DNA of 64,000 nucleotides from Pseudoneurospora amorphoporcata (lineage: Eukaryota; Ascomycota; Sordariomycetes; Sordariales; Sordariaceae), in NCBI GenBank assembly GCA_033297205.1, contig MU859124.1, forward strand, positions 1-64,000, given 5' to 3'. Position numbers and translations under genes: made by a program. The notes beneath the pieces are model-generated. The model was not told the DNA's origin. It did not search any database and saw only the letters and a program-made list of their open reading frames with translations. Below are positions 31,972 to 44,855 of this stretch, in pieces (position 1 is the stretch's first letter; every line of letters begins with the position of its first letter).

Positions 31972-33534
31972 CTACACCTCAGTAAGTGCCCTCGCAAACT
32001 GCGCCCAGGTCAATGTCTTTGCAATTTGGATGAACCTGTCCCCAAGGCGATGAGAGGTCCTCCTCTGCGAAATATGGTCTGGCAAGAGCTCCAACAGGCG
32101 CTCTTGGAGATGAATCAGCTTCTCTGAACTCTGAATTTCGCTGAGGAACTTCCATATGAAGAGGTAGTCGAAATTGGGAGGTTTTGCTTTGTATTCGTCG
32201 TTGAATTTTTTGAAGAGAAGCTTCATGTCCTGAACCTTGGACCTGTGCTGACTGAGGCCAGCAGGCGCGGGTCCCATGTCTGCAGCGGGGGCTTTTTGTT
32301 TTGTAGTACCGGTCTGCTTGGCCGCGGTAGATGGCCGTGTCTCTGGGGCAGGAAGCGCCTTCTTCGCTTTGGCGACAGGTGGCTGTTTCCTGCTCTCGCG
32401 AGGTTGCCGGTTCGAGCTGACGGGAGGTAAGTCGACTTTCCTTCGCTTCGGGTTCGCTCTTTTCTTCGCCTGGGGCTCCGGACCGTTGAGATCAATTGCT
32501 GGTGACAACGCTTTTCTTTTATGTACAGCTCTTGTCTCCGGAGCTGCCTGGACTAGCAGGTTTGAGTTGCTATTGTCGGCGGTGTCTTGAGGAGATCTCC
32601 ATGGAAGAACGGGTTGGGGCGCTATAACTGTCAGATATTGTGTATGGCTGTGGAAGGGATATGGCAACCTACCTGCTTCGATAAGCGGCACGTTCGCACC
32701 GTGACCGCTTGTTGCTGTGGTTGGCGGCTCCATAAGTCCCATGAGGTCGGCACGACGAGAAAGAAGCTGTCTCAAGAACTCTGTGGCCTCATTAGGGAGT
32801 TCTGGACGCGGTGCTAGAGCATTCTCCAGTTCTTGCTGGAAAGTAGAGAGTCTTCCGTCAGTCTGCGTCTGTTGTAGTTGCAAATTCCTGACCTCTCCTT
32901 GCAGGGCTTCGAGTGTCTCGAGAAGGGACTTGGTCTGTTGTTGGACGCTTTTCAGACCTCTCATGGCTCCGTCATGCTTTACGCCAAGATCTGTCTTCAG
33001 GCTCGAGATCTTGTCGTCGAGATCGGAGAGGGCACGGCCTGCTTGTTCCTTGTTCTGCCTGACATCACTTTCTAGTGCGGAAAGCCGGCCTGGAATAGGT
33101 TTGAGATCTCGAAGGAAGGTGAAAATCTGATCATGGGTGGCCCTGAGCTCGCTAGCCGATGCTGTGCTGGCCTTCTCCTGACGGGCATAATTCTGTTGTA
33201 GGGAGGTGATGGAGGCTTTGAGATGGTCGAGCTTTTCGAATACGGTCCGCTTCAGGTTGTCGACGATATAGGTCTGGTACTGGGCGCTCAAATAGCCTGC
33301 CCATCCCTCAGGGGAGTCCTCGTCGATCTCGTACAGTTGTTCCTGGTCGAGGTCTGCTTCCAGATCAGGCTCGAGTAGTGATGAGGCCAGTGACGATTGT
33401 CTCGAGGGTTCTGTCGAGGGTTGCGAGGGTTGGGAGAACAGCGATGACTGAGAGGTGTCATTGGTACTGGCGGTTTCTTGAGACCACGAATGGTCGTTAA
33501 AGAAGGGCGAGGTCAGTTGCGATGCGGAAGCCAT
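31972..33534 (-). CDS. Coiled-coil protein with basic middle, unknown function
   Basis: The frame encodes 520 residues. The N-terminal ~75 residues are Ser/Gln-rich (repeats like SQPSQPS). Residues ~90-245 have heptad-like spacing typical of a long coiled coil (KLDHLKASITSLQQN, RLSALESDVRQN, LEALQGEVRNLQLQQ). A Lys/Arg/Pro-rich basic segment with nuclear-localisation-like clusters (KKRANPKRRK) follows, then a helical C-terminal ~80 residues that looks folded. I do not recognise the family; a nuclear structural or chromosome-axis-type role is only a guess. At 32622-32672 a 51 bp segment has a GTAGGT donor, CTGAC branch and TATAG acceptor and keeps the frame, so the true product may be 503 residues. 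Confidence 0.78.
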   Translation of the reverse strand: MASASQLTSPFFNDHSWSQETASTNDTSQSSLFSQPSQPSTEPSRQSSLASSLLEPDLEADLDQEQLYEIDEDSPEGWAGYLSAQYQTYIVDNLKRTVFEKLDHLKASITSLQQNYARQEKASTASASELRATHDQIFTFLRDLKPIPGRLSALESDVRQNKEQAGRALSDLDDKISSLKTDLGVKHDGAMRGLKSVQQQTKSLLETLEALQGEVRNLQLQQTQTDGRLSTFQQELENALAPRPELPNEATEFLRQLLSRRADLMGLMEPPTTATSGHGANVPLIEAGRLPYPFHSHTQYLTVIAPQPVLPWRSPQDTADNSNSNLLVQAAPETRAVHKRKALSPAIDLNGPEPQAKKRANPKRRKVDLPPVSSNRQPRESRKQPPVAKAKKALPAPETRPSTAAKQTGTTKQKAPAADMGPAPAGLSQHRSKVQDMKLLFKKFNDEYKAKPPNFDYLFIWKFLSEIQSSEKLIHLQERLLELLPDHISQRRTSHRLGDRFIQIAKTLTWAQFARALTEV

Positions 33535-34028
33535 TGGTGATCATAGGTTGGCTTCTGTGCGATGTTGAAGGTCAACTTTCACGCTAGTCTCGAGCCCTGA
33601 CTGATTAAACAGCCGGAGAAGGAGAAGGAGGAGGACGCAGGGTGTGGGCCCACACGTTCAACACAGAAATTATGCGAATGAAGCTAGATAGGTATTTCCA
33701 ATGGAATACCTTGTCCAGGAAGTTGCGACTCTTGCTGCCAATCAACGATACATGTGGCAGGTGGGACATGGTGGTGAGGTGCACCTTCCTTTATTTGTTT
33801 CTTCCCAACATCCCACGTTAGCTACCTCATTGCTATCCACTAGAACAACCTGTAAGCGATGCCAGAGTCATGCCTCTTGCTAAGTTGTTCTTTCCAATTT
33901 GTGTCATTGAGGATTTGCCCAAATACAGATCTTGAACCCAGGCAAACCATCAATCCGTCATGTAGCCACCAGACGCCAACAACATCACCAAATTCCACAT
34001 CCAGTATCCCCCTCCTCTTCCTCTATGC
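33535..34028. other. Intergenic spacer
   Basis: This 494 bp spacer contains the promoter of the coiled-coil gene and the 3' side of the DUF3500 gene. No other feature was seen. Confidence 0.45.
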
Positions 34029-35388
34029 TTATCCCTCCCAAACATACTCCTGCTTCTCCCCTTCCACTAACTTCCTCAGCGCCATGCCATAATCGCCCGC
34101 ATTCGGCGTCCTCAACAGGGTATGAATATGAAACTTGGCCGGCTCCTTATTCGTCAAAAACACACCACTATGGTGATCAAACTCGACAATCACCACGGGG
34201 CTCTGGATCCGATAATAAAACGCATCGTCGTCGCCATATCCACCAATCCAGCAGAAATACGTCTCCTTATCGAACCAACTGCTAATCTCCTTCAAACGAA
34301 TTTCCCTAGCTTGCGTGGGCAGATAGAGCAAGTACTGCTCCAGTATCCCCTCCACCAACTTCTTTTGCTCAGGAGTGAACTCGGCAACGGAAACACCCTC
34401 GTACGGAACCACCCTGTTATCCCTGTACGCGCCGCACAAATGTCGCTGGTCGTCATGGTTCCACCGTCCCTTGGGCATGGAAGGGTCGCGGAGGAGTTTG
34501 TACACCTGTGCCCGGTTTTGCTGCTCGGCGGAGAGGGATTGCATCAGTTGCAGACCCAACTTCTCTTCCTCCTGAAGGATGCGGGTGCCCTTGTACGGCC
34601 CCTCGTCGATCAAGTTCGGCTCGGCGCCGGTGAACCAGGGGGAGATGACCACCTGGGTTTTGTACAGGAAGACGTTCAAACACAGATGATGGCCATAGAA
34701 CGAAAAGCCCCAGGGTTGGGAGGCCGAAGGACCGGAGGCGGTTTGGAAGAGAACAAAGTTGTAACTGAACTCGTTGCAGACGCGCCGGGCTTGGACTAGG
34801 TCACCTAGGAAGCCGTTGATGCGCATGGCGCCAAGGGCTTTGGCGTAGCCTTCGGGCGAGAGGGTGGATTGGAGCACGGCGAGGACGGCGTCACGGGTGG
34901 AAGGGGTGACTTCGTCGAGGCGGATGCCCTTGTTGCTGAGCAGGAACTCGGGGTTGGACCAAGTGCGCCATTCGGGAGAGTCGATGTGGTAGGTCACTGC
35001 TGAGCACTGTTGGGGGGTGAGGAGGGAAAGGAGGTTGGTGGTGGCGGAGACGATGGAGTCAATGGGCATGCCCTCGTCTTGGAGGGCGAAGAGATTGGGG
35101 CGGACGGTCCCTGGATTTTTGTGTAAATAATATGTGAGCGAGTGAGACAAGATTGTGTCAGGATGAAGGGTGGTTATGCTAACCGTCGTGGGTAACTCCC
35201 CTGAAGGGATCTTGGAAGAGCTTTCTCCAGTGCAAGTAGAGGCCATGTAGCCACGGAGGATTTCCTCCCTCGATGAACTCTTTCGCGTATTCATGGGCAT
35301 CTTGTTTTTGCATAGTTGTGAAGCGTGGGATGCTTAGGTCCGGAAGGTATTGGCGATACTCGCCTCCATGGTCGCTGTCACTAACCAT
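34029..35388 (-). CDS. DUF3500 family protein
   Basis: Two exons (35388-35184 and 35110-34029; 73 bp intron with a CTGAC branch) encode 428 residues. Joining at GVTHD-G-TVRPNLF keeps the frame. DUF3500-like landmarks are LLTPQQCSAVTYHIDSPEWRTWSNPEF, QPWGFSFYGHHLCLNVFL, a LSAEQQNRAQVYKLL repeat of the first LTPQQ unit, HDDQRHLCGAYRDNR, and the C-terminal YYRIQSPVVIVEFDHHSGVFL ... HIHTLLRTPNAGDYG with several His. The family is of unknown function, found in bacteria and fungi. The His/Asp-rich blocks suggest metal binding, which is inference. No signal peptide is seen. Confidence 0.85.
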
Positions 35389-36203
35389 CTTGGTGGTGAT
35401 ATTTGTTAACCTTTAAGCTTAAAAAAATGAGGAGAAATTGTAAAGGTTGAGGATAGGAGGCACCGGTTCGTAGAATGATGTTTGCTGACGATGTCAGGAT
35501 CCTCGCAGACAATCGTCCCCAAAGGGGAAAACGTCTTCATTTAAACCTCATCACCCCAGCCAGAGTTACCTATTCTGCCTGGCCCAGAGACGGCGGCGGC
35601 TGAACTGTCACCGTGTCTTTGGTGAAACTTTGACCCGGTTTGCTGTGCTCACGGGGAGTGCCAGCTCTAGAAGAGTACTAGAAAGAGGATTGGCGTCAAC
35701 CTAAATGGTGTGTGGATATCGGAGATTATAGCGGACAGTATCCCCTCCCCCGCACTCAACCCGCCCCATAATTGTCCCTTACCCCGGGGCTTTCCCCCGG
35801 TCTGGTGAGCTTGGGATGATCCGCTACAGCGGTTATGGTCAGGGGTCTTTTAACGACTGCCGGCATCGCCCACGTACTCCCGTTCTCTGGATCTTTGTAT
35901 CTCCCAGAACATATCGTGATCATGATATGTAAGAACAAGCACAAATACTTCCAATGAATCAAACCCACGTTTTCATTTTCATTACTCTTTCTATCCTACC
36001 CTATCCTATCCTGATTAATCATACTCCCACCGCTCCGGTCACGACCGCCCTTTCCTAACTTATACCCCCATCCCCATCAATCATTTTCTCATCCATGATT
36101 ATACTTTACAAAACTCTGTCAGTCCTCGGACACTAGGGTCCAGTTTAAATAACCACGCCACCATCAGAACGTCCGGGTCCAGGTTCTTGTATGATGATGT
36201 GTA
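35389..36203. other. Intergenic spacer
   Basis: Promoter side of the DUF3500 gene and 3' side of med16. A degenerate CTATCC direct repeat occurs around 35990-36010. No gene was seen. Confidence 0.45.
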
Positions 36204-39200
36204 CTATTCACCTTCCTCCTCCGTAGCAGTAGACCCTTGCCCCGTACTACCCGTAGTAGTAGCCTTGGGAACCAACGCCCACCAAGCACCACACGAACAT
36301 TTCCTCTGCTGCGCCAGCACAAACGTGAAGCCTGCCTTGGAATGATTACCGGGGGAATCTTCCATGACGGATGTGCAACGGACGCATCGCCGCCATTGAT
36401 TGCTGGGGTTCTCGGTGCCAGTGGCGGTGTTGTTGTTGTTCGCTCCTCCTCCTCCTCCTGCTCCTGCTCCGTTGGGGGCGGCATTCGCAGCTCCAGTGGC
36501 ATTGTTCCCAGTTGCCTTGTTGGGGTTTCCACCGCCGCTACCACCGCCGCCCGCCGGGGTAGATATCCCCCCCTTAAGGTTGGGCGTAGATCCAGATCCA
36601 GCGCCGAGCTCGACCTTGATGGAGATCCCGCCGCCGCCTGGTGCGAGGGTATTTGGATTCGGTGTTTGGCCTTCTCCAGCCGCACCAGCGCCTTCTCGTT
36701 TGACGTCCTCTTCACCACCACCGCCACCAGCACCACTGCTCGCACCACGGGTGGCATCCCCTGACGAAGTGGTAGGAAAAGTAATCTCCCGTCTTGTGAA
36801 AACATCAATATACTTGCGCCTAGCCTTCCTAGCCGCCAAGATCCTCGGGTTTTCTTCAATGTCAAGAATCTCGTAGTTGGCAAAGTACAGCTTAGCCGGG
36901 TCGACGTGGCTCTTGAACACAGGCAGGGTTTGTGTGAAGAACTTGAGGAGGACCTCGCGGAAGCAAGGCGGGGGGTTGGCACCTAAGAGCATGTCGAGTT
37001 CACAGTGGGCTTGGGCTTTCTTGATGAACTGGTCTTCTGCGTTCTGGGGTTGTTGGTTTTTGTTTTGTTGTGGGGATGGATGTTGTTGGGGCGGTTGTTG
37101 GCTACCAGATTGGCGCCGGGAGAGGCTCATTTGGTAGGCTGTGCGTACGTCCTGGGCGAAACCCTGCAGGATCCTTTCGAATTCTTGGACTTTGATCAGA
37201 CACGCTTGGGCGGCATGTTGCATCTTTTGGTAGGCGAAGTAGAGGCTGTCGGGGAGGGCTTTGCCGCCGCCGCTACAGTCGTTGTTTTCGGTCTTCAGGC
37301 GGTTTGCTTCCCAGTAGCGAACTGCGCGGAAACTCATGCCCTCGAGATGGGCTAGTCTGCGGCAGGCGGCGGTGATTAAGCCCCGGGCTGAGGAACAGCA
37401 GAGGAGATGTAGGGAGACATCACCGCGGGCCTTGAGGAAGCTGGCCAGGTCGGGAAACCTCTTTTGCTCGTTCAAGATGCTCATGAAGGCCGGGTCATCG
37501 GCGAGGTCGAAGAGGCAATCGACCATCCACCCCATCAGAGTATGCGCCCATGTGACGCAGCCGACCAAGACTTCGACGACCTCTGACTCGTCTAGTGGAC
37601 TGATCCCCAGACTCTTGGGAGTGTTAAGCGAGAGGCTCACGAGGACGATAAAGTTTCGAACCTGGAGTATGAGGAAAGATAGCTTTCCTTCATAGGACCT
37701 GGGCTGGAACTCGCCACGGAAGCTCATGTGGTTGAGGATGCTGAGACACATTTGCAGGAAGGGGTTCCGAATCAATGAGTCATGATGAGCCTCGTCGGAA
37801 AAGTCAAAATTCATTTTGAGAAGGTTGACTGTATCTCTGACCCAAGTAGCCGCGAAATCTATTCACACGTATCAGTATATGGTGGTTTGAGTCGAGAAGC
37901 TCAAGGGATGGTCTTACGTGAATTCTCGTTGAAGGGACGGGCCATCGCCAGGATATCATCAAAGTTGTTTGATGCAGTGATGGCCGAGGATAAAGCAAGA
38001 ATCAAGGCTGCCATTACGGCGCTTTGCTGGGCTACTGGGTTTTAGTAAGGAACATTCAGAAACGATTTTCGAGGTCAAAACTCACCGCCTTGTAACGCAG
38101 TACTGGGATCTGTTGTGTATCGCATGCTATTCCATTTTATATCCCAGTCTTCGGATATTTGAACATAAGAGCAATTAGTAGGCGAGAAGGCAACCTGAAG
38201 ACCTGGTGAAATAGGAGTGGTTAGCAGGGGCAGACGAGTGTTCAAGGGCGGTATAGAGGCTTACATGGTGTGTCGTTGGCGTATTGGAACCCTACGTCAT
38301 GCGGGCTGAGGACACGGTGAACACTATGCTCGTTAAACATCTCCATCATAGTAACCCTGTCGCGATACTGGATGGTGCCATCGCTGAAGGCAAAGCATAC
38401 CACCTTGCCTAGATACATGACCTGAACAGAAACCACAATTTTGGGTATCACAACCGAGTCCAGTTTACGTAGGCGGGTCATGGGCTGTTTAAGGTTAGCG
38501 GCTTATAGCATGATTGTGTAATGGTTCAAGAAGTCTTCTTACGTTGGGATTTGTCGTACTATTTCCGGTGTTCAGTTGGGCAAAGGCCGGGTGTAAAGTC
38601 TGTGGCTGCTCGCTCACAACTTCCCACCGATCAATAACACTAGTAGGTTCTTGCTCGTACATAGAAGCGCCTTCAACTGGTAAGTGAGAGCGTACCGTGA
38701 GAACAACGGGATTATAATGTGCCTGTAGGTTCTTGTCTTTGGGAATAGATGGGAGGAATTCGATAAGGGACAGCTGAGACATGGATTCATCCAGCACTGG
38801 ATCGTTTGAATCGTGCTGGAGCCAGGGTGCGACGGCCACATGGTGCTCTAGCATAGATGGCGTCAAAGTCGCGTTTGGTGGATGTGCCTGCTTCTCGGAA
38901 GGTTTGTCATTTCCCCATGAGATCATGGCTCTGACAATCCGCAGTTGCCTGGAGGCTGTAGCAAGGGCGATCAGGAGAGTATTCCTGTCGTTACAAAGAG
39001 CGGCATGGGTAATTAGATCGTCCGAGGAAGTGATGCTTTCTAGCTCAATGGCAGTCTCTTCGAGGCGACCATTGTTGTTCAGGAACACCAATCTGAGAAG
39101 ACCGTTTGTGGTGATGGAGACCAAGGCATTTCTGTTCGGATTGGGATGATGAGGGCCAGTAGTCTTTGTGTACGAAATCTCATACTTGTACAGCCCATCG

Positions 39201-39832
39201 CCCAGAGCTTTCGCATCTTCGGGCTGCACCCATACTGCAGGTCCGTAGAGAGAGTTGAATTGTCTGGGGTGGAATACAGGGAGCCAGTAGCAACCGACAA
39301 CGGCGTGAAGGTCGTCAACGGGGTCGCCATCCCACTTCCGAGTTATAAAGGGGCGGTTGAGCATGATGGTGAGGTTGAGAATGGTGATGCGGCCGACGGC
39401 GTCGACGACGGCGAGCTCGTGTGTGTTGGACCAGGCCAGATGAACTATAGGACCAGCCGTAGTATGCATAGGGATAACGGCAGTACTATAAACGTATGGT
39501 TCGCTCAACTCCCAGCCGGCATCCTCTGGACGGCACCTCAGGAAGCGAAACTCGACGGAGCGGCCATCCTTGGTGATGGAGGCAATGGTACCCTGCCGTG
39601 ACCATGCGATGGCCTGATGACAACCATGGGTTCTCAGATCATCCAGCCGTTGGCGCAGGTGCTTGGACGGCATCGGCCTCGAGGCAGACAGGCCATCCAA
39701 GGCGGTGTCCACCATGACAGAATCGCCAAAGAGATCGACATCCACATCGTCGAGGTTCATGGCGGTATCCATGTGTTGGACGTCCATGGAGCCTCCATCC
39801 AAGAGTTGGATGGGTATGTCGTGGCCGCTCAT
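36204..39832 (-). CDS. med16: Mediator complex subunit 16 (Med16/Sin4)
   Basis: Five exons (39832-38543, 38484-38265, 38202-38086, 38034-37918, 37858-36204) joined by 51-62 bp introns give 1132 residues; every junction keeps frame. Med16 is a tail-module subunit of Mediator and relays activator or repressor signals to RNA polymerase II. The N-terminal half is a beta-propeller-like region with WD-type phrases (HQAIAWSRQGTIASI, IVHLAWSNTHELAVVDAVGRITI). The C-terminal half is helical (LLCCSSARGLITAACRRL, QMSLSRRQSGSQ). A Gly/Asn/Ala low-complexity insertion (~900-1060) precedes a conserved end with paired cysteines (C1073-x2-C1076 and C1102-x-C1104), a possible zinc site. The many small exons hide the gene in single-frame views. 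Regulation is not visible. Confidence 0.9.
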
Positions 39833-42007
39833 AGCTGTAACCTATCCAGGCTTCCACTAGGGGTCTTAAGTACCCCGGGAGTCTTTTGACTCTCTTGACT
39901 CGCCAAGCTTGTCGTGGTCACCGTACTGACCATACCCTCGCGCCAAATCCGATGTCCAACAGTAAAAGACGTGTGTGCTAAGAGGCCGAATTTGGCAGAT
40001 GGTGTTGCAAAGTCGTACGAGTTGGGACGTCTCCAAGAACGAGAGGCGGGGATAAGGATGAGAAGCGCCGTATAATTTTACCCAAGGAAATGTATTCAAG
40101 TGCGGTGTTATATGCTGTAGTGTAGTCGTGTGCCGGTGCAATTCGGACCGGGCGGGAAACCTTTGCAAATCCGAGAGCGCAGATGAAAGCAGCCTTGGTG
40201 CTGGTCGAGAACCTGAGTCGGATGGCGTTTGTATGTGCAGTTTGCAGGAACTGTGACAACGGCTGGCTGGTAATGTTGTACGGGTGTAGGTACTTGGTGA
40301 ACGGTATCTTTGATCCCCTTGAATGTCCAAACAACGGGGCTTTTCTGAACGAGACGGAAGGAACTGAGTTTTTCAAATGAGGCGGGGTCGGTCTTGACAC
40401 AGTTGAGGTCTTGAGAGTAAGGTAAGTAGGGAACAGAAACAAAGCTGCAGTGTCGTTGCCGAATGAAGCTCCAGTCCCTATTTCGGTGATCGCGACAGCT
40501 CGCGACGATGCAGTCACATTACAGTAGGCACTGTGTCCCCACCCAGCCCGTTGTTACCTACGCACAAGTTACCTATGCTGGTGTAACGCCTCGTAAGGCC
40601 TTGGCGTTCGTTACCGGGGCTGCGGGGATAACACAAGCCCTTTCAAACCTCCGTCTAGCCACGTGTGGCTTGCGCTTCCAATTTTCGCAGTCATTCTGGA
40701 GGCTGGTAGCGCGGTCCCTGATCCGTGGTCCGTGGGGCGGGAGGGCGGCACTAAGAGCTGCAGGGTGGGTCCGCCCCGTTTCCCGGCAACCGTACAGTGA
40801 CAAGAACTTCTTTGTTATGGTGGAGCCGCCTTGTTTTCTCGGGGGCTATCTTTTTGCCTGAAGTCTCAGAATCTGGTCTTAATGGTTGAGGATGAACATC
40901 CGTACTTTGTTCTTGCATTGGTATCGCTCTGGAGTTTCCTGGGCTCAGTGAGAAAACAAAAAAGAACGCCCAAACCGAATGTTCTTGGGAACCTAGTAAT
41001 GTATATGTACTCTTTATCAACAGCAAGAGGTACCTTGCATGTCGGTTGGGTCCTCCATCCAAACAGATTTCCTATTATACTTTCCTCAATAAGGCCATGC
41101 CTCGTCTGCCATGATCAACGCAAATAAACCAGTTTTCTCTTCTCTCTACGACATACCTATCCGACGATGGAAGTGAATCATTCTTCAATCCAATACTCAT
41201 GTGAGAGTTGGCGTTACCCAACCAAAAGCTGTCGTTGTCTTTGTCTCTTACACATTCTCGGAATGAACAAGGCCGGATTCCATCCAGCTCCGAGTTGCCA
41301 ACCCGTCCCAGAGTCCCAATATCAAAACCTGTCCAATCGTGTTACACGCTAGAATCTCCTTGCGCACATGCAAGCCTGCCCGCAATCTATAAACGTACTT
41401 TTCCCATCTCCCCATCTGCCCGCGTCTGCATAGAACGCTGGGGCATCCATTCCTCCACCAACAGCAGCTAAGGACTTTTAGTGTGCGGGTGGGTACTTGT
41501 ACGCAAACCGCAACCTTCGCAACTCGCCATCGAATCTTTCCTTGCTCTGGATCTTATTGTTCAACGAAGGTGTCTGTCTGCCACCGCAGCCGAACGGCAC
41601 AAGTGCGACTTCTTATTCTTAACAACATCCCAGGGCTCTGCGTACCGCAGCAACAGTCCTTTTTCCCAAGTTGCAGGACCTCAACTTGAACTCACCAACT
41701 TCGCCCGTCTCTTCATTTACAACGACTTAGCAAGCCGCCCAGCTGGCTCTCCTTTGTCCTCCCCATTGAGACGACGGCGACAACGAACTGGACGACTTGC
41801 TCACCTGAATGGGCGCAAAAGGGCTTCTCCAATTCGGCCATGGCATAGCATCGCGAAAAGCAAACCAAAAACCGGCAAACCGCAACCCCTCGTCACCACC
41901 CGCTCGTCCACCAAAAAGTAATCACGCTCAGGCACTGCAGGGCCGCTGGAGAAGACGTAGCAGCAATTGAGCTTGCAGCGGGACCCGCGCTTTTAAAGGC
42001 AGCAGCT
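39833..42007. other. Divergent promoter region between med16 and the sirtuin gene
   Basis: This 2.2 kb region is between outward-pointing genes. A 179-codon minus frame (39978-40517) and plus frames at 40508-40861 and 41481-41921 lack domains; the last starts at GTG, not ATG. The final ~500 bp before 42008 is C-rich leader-like sequence. Confidence 0.5.
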
Positions 42008-44071
42008 ATGGACTGCCTGCGACCGAAAAAAACGTCCGACTCCTCATCATCTGGCTCTCTACCCTCCTCTCCGCTCTCATTTCTCTCTCAGTCGCCTTCT
42101 CTACCTCCCACGCCTTTGCTACTCGATGCCTCGAACCGCTATCCCTCTCCTAGTTCCAGCTCGATACCCTCTGGCAGCGCTTCCCCCATGAAGGGGCCCG
42201 AGTCAGAGTCGGCCCAGGAAATCCAGGTCTGCACAGATGGACCTCCTCCGACGAAGCGTCGCCGCACCGCTGCACCGCCAAGGCCCCGTACCACAGAGCG
42301 TATCGATCTTGAAAATCATCTGGAAGAAGCCGATGAGAACCTCGATAGGTTATTGACGGCTCTGCGGAGGAAAAAGAAAATTGTCGTCATTGCCGGTGCT
42401 GGCATATCCGTCTCGGCTGGTAGTAGGTCTCCCCTTGCCCCTTTTTAGTTCACTTTCCCTTCAAGATCTCCGCATCCAAGACAGCCCATGGCGCGCCAAT
42501 TTTCTCTCGGACCTTGCTGACGCGCTTTTTCAGTCCCCGATTTCCGCTCGTCCACCGGCCTCTTCGCGACGCTACGCGGTCAGCACAAGCTGAAGGCGTC
42601 TGGAAAACACCTTTTCGACGCGTCTGTCTACAAACACGATGACTCTACTGAGTCTTTCCACACCATGGTGCGCGAACTGGCGCAATTGACGTCACAAGCA
42701 AAGCCCACGCCATTCCACCATATGCTGGCCTCCATGGCTGAGGAGGGACGACTACTAAGACTCTACACACAAAATATCGATACGCTAGACACCCAGATAC
42801 CACCGCTAGCTACCAATGTACCTCTAAACGCGAAGGGTCCATGGCCGGTTACCGTCCAACTTCATGGTGGGTTGGAAAAGATGGTGTGCACAAAGTGCAG
42901 CCACCTGGAGCCCTTCAACGCCGAGCTTTTCGAAGGCTCTGAAGCTCCTCTTTGCGCAAGGTGCAAGGAACAGGATGAGGTACGGACGACATTTGCCGGA
43001 AAACGGAGTCATGGCATTGGCAGGCTACGGCCCAGAATTGTGCTGTACAACGAATACAACCCTGATGAAGAGGCTATTGGAAACGTTTCCAAGGCAGACT
43101 TGAAGAGGGTTCCGGACGCAGTTATTGTTGTCGGCACAACTCTCAAGATTCCTGGCGTTCGAAGGCTCGTCAAGGAGATGTGCCAACTGACCAGAAGCCG
43201 TCGGGATGGTATTACAGCTTGGATCAATATTGACCCCGAACCTCAGGGAGCGGAATTCAAAGACTGCTGGGACTACGTCATCAAGGGTAAATGCGACGAT
43301 GTAGCTGAGCTGTTGAACCTACCAAAGTGGGATCAGCAGGATATAGGAGATCCTACGACATGGCTGGTGGATGAGAAGAAGGAGAAGCGGTTGGAGGCCA
43401 CGCTTAGCAAGAGCAGGATTGACGTTCTACTTCAATGCAAGCGCAAGTCTTCTGTGTCAGACGACGAGGACGAAAAGCCGCTCGCGAAGGTGTTGGCACA
43501 GAAACAAGGCGGAATTCCGACACCGAGCGCGAGCCCCAAGCCTCGTGCCACACTTCCTGCGCGGAAACCGACGACCAAGATCACAGCGAAGCAGAAGCAG
43601 AGCATTCTTACCTTTGGCAAAACCACTGCCCCCAAGGAGACGACCCCTGCCAGCACCGCGATTACTAGTGGGCGCAAACCCTTGCCTGGCTCTGCTCCTC
43701 AGCGCAAGTCGCGGCAGACGAAGAAGAAGGAGGTTGTCAAACCCCAGAACGCCCTCAACCGCACATTTAAGGCCACAAAGGCCGTGGCCGCACCTGGGAA
43801 GGAAAACGCGAAGCAGATCCCTTTTGACCCTGATACGTCTTCAGATCTGTCATCACCGCCTCGCGATTTCGACAAGGACGTTCCCTCAGTGCTTCCATCC
43901 CTACGACCAACGGCGGTGAGGGTTCCTCGCCCGACCATGACGACGAGAAGCAGGTCTAGGACACCCAGTGTCGGCTCGAGCCAGTCGGGAGCACCGGGAT
44001 TAGGGCGGGAGATCACACTTACTATCTCGCCCAAGTCGAAGCCTCGTGGTATAGGGCATCTAATTGACTGA
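42008..44071 (+). CDS. NAD+-dependent histone deacetylase, Hst3/Hst4-type sirtuin
   Basis: Two exons (42008-42422 and 42534-44071; 111 bp intron) encode 650 residues. Using the GTAGGT donor at 42423 restores GAGISVSAGIPDFRS (about 130-144), the NAD-binding signature; the other nearby GT would lose a glycine. Further motifs are LRLYTQNIDTLD, catalytic His249 in QLHGGLEKM, and a Cys4 zinc site (C257, C260, C279, C282). Also seen are PRIVLYNEYNPDEEAIGNV and VVGTTLKIPGVRRLVKEM. The P-R-I-V-L-Y-x-E form and long tails place it with fungal Hst3/Hst4, which remove H3K56 acetylation after replication (family knowledge). The Ser/Pro N-terminus contains a KRRR cluster, and the ~240-residue basic tail is disordered. 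Nuclear location is likely. Confidence 0.93.
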
Positions 44072-44855
44072 GGCTTGGTCCAAACAGATAGTGAGTGGGT
44101 GGAGGATAAGGTTGCTTTGGAGTTACCTCTATAGAAGGATGGATAGATGAGGGGGTTTGGCAGTCTTGACACCAAAACAAAATATGAATGGTTTGGGGCA
44201 TATGGTTTTGCAAGGAGCCAACTTGTATCAGGTAAAAAGCATATCGGCGTTTTTCGCTCCGCTTCCTCCGTCGGTTATAGATAAAGCGACGGACAGGCTC
44301 ACGGACAGCGGATGGTCGGTTTGGTTGGGCGGCTGATCGTGGATCGGTTTCAGCTTCTTTTATTCTTTTTCCACTTCCTCTCTGATGGAAGAGTACGCGA
44401 AGAGGATGGGCCTAATATCAAGGGTTGCGTCACAGTCTATGCGTCATACAATTTTAGAAATACACACAAGAAGCATTTTTGTGATCTGAGTTTCACCTAT
44501 ATAATATTTTGGTGCGCTGATTGTGTCTGTGAGGGTCGGTGCGAACCCATCTTTGGTTGGAAGAGCAGCGATGGGTCAACGAGCGTTGCCAACAGCTCAG
44601 CTACATCGCTGGTAGGTATCCAGATCTAGCCAAGCATTGTTAGGCCAATCTCAACATGCGAAAGAGAAGTGAATTATGCGGAGCAAAAACCTCTCTCACC
44701 GACGGTTGGCGACGGTGTAAAACCTTGGCCCCCATGATTCATCAACATCAATCAACCATCCACCATCACTGAGCTGGTCCAAACCAAAGTAGCTCACTCG
44801 CTCTACTACCCTCTACCAAGGTCTTCACAATATAAACTCATGATTCAACATCAGC
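44072..44855. other. Spacer between sirtuin gene and 5S gene
   Basis: No gene was seen. It contains the sirtuin 3' UTR and, at the end, the TATA motif of the 5S gene. Confidence 0.45.
44831..44836 (+). promoter_or_regulatory. TATA motif of the 5S gene
   Basis: TATAAA begins 25 bp before the 5S start. Neurospora-type 5S genes are known to need an upstream TATA-like element at about this position. Confidence 0.75.

Noticed and set aside
39978..40517. 179-codon minus frame upstream of med16
   Set aside because: Composition is Ser/Thr/Pro-rich and random-looking. It cannot be joined in frame to med16 by a good splice site.
41481..41921. Long frame before the sirtuin gene as an upstream coding region
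   Set aside because: It starts at GTG, is in a C-rich leader and shows no conserved sequence.
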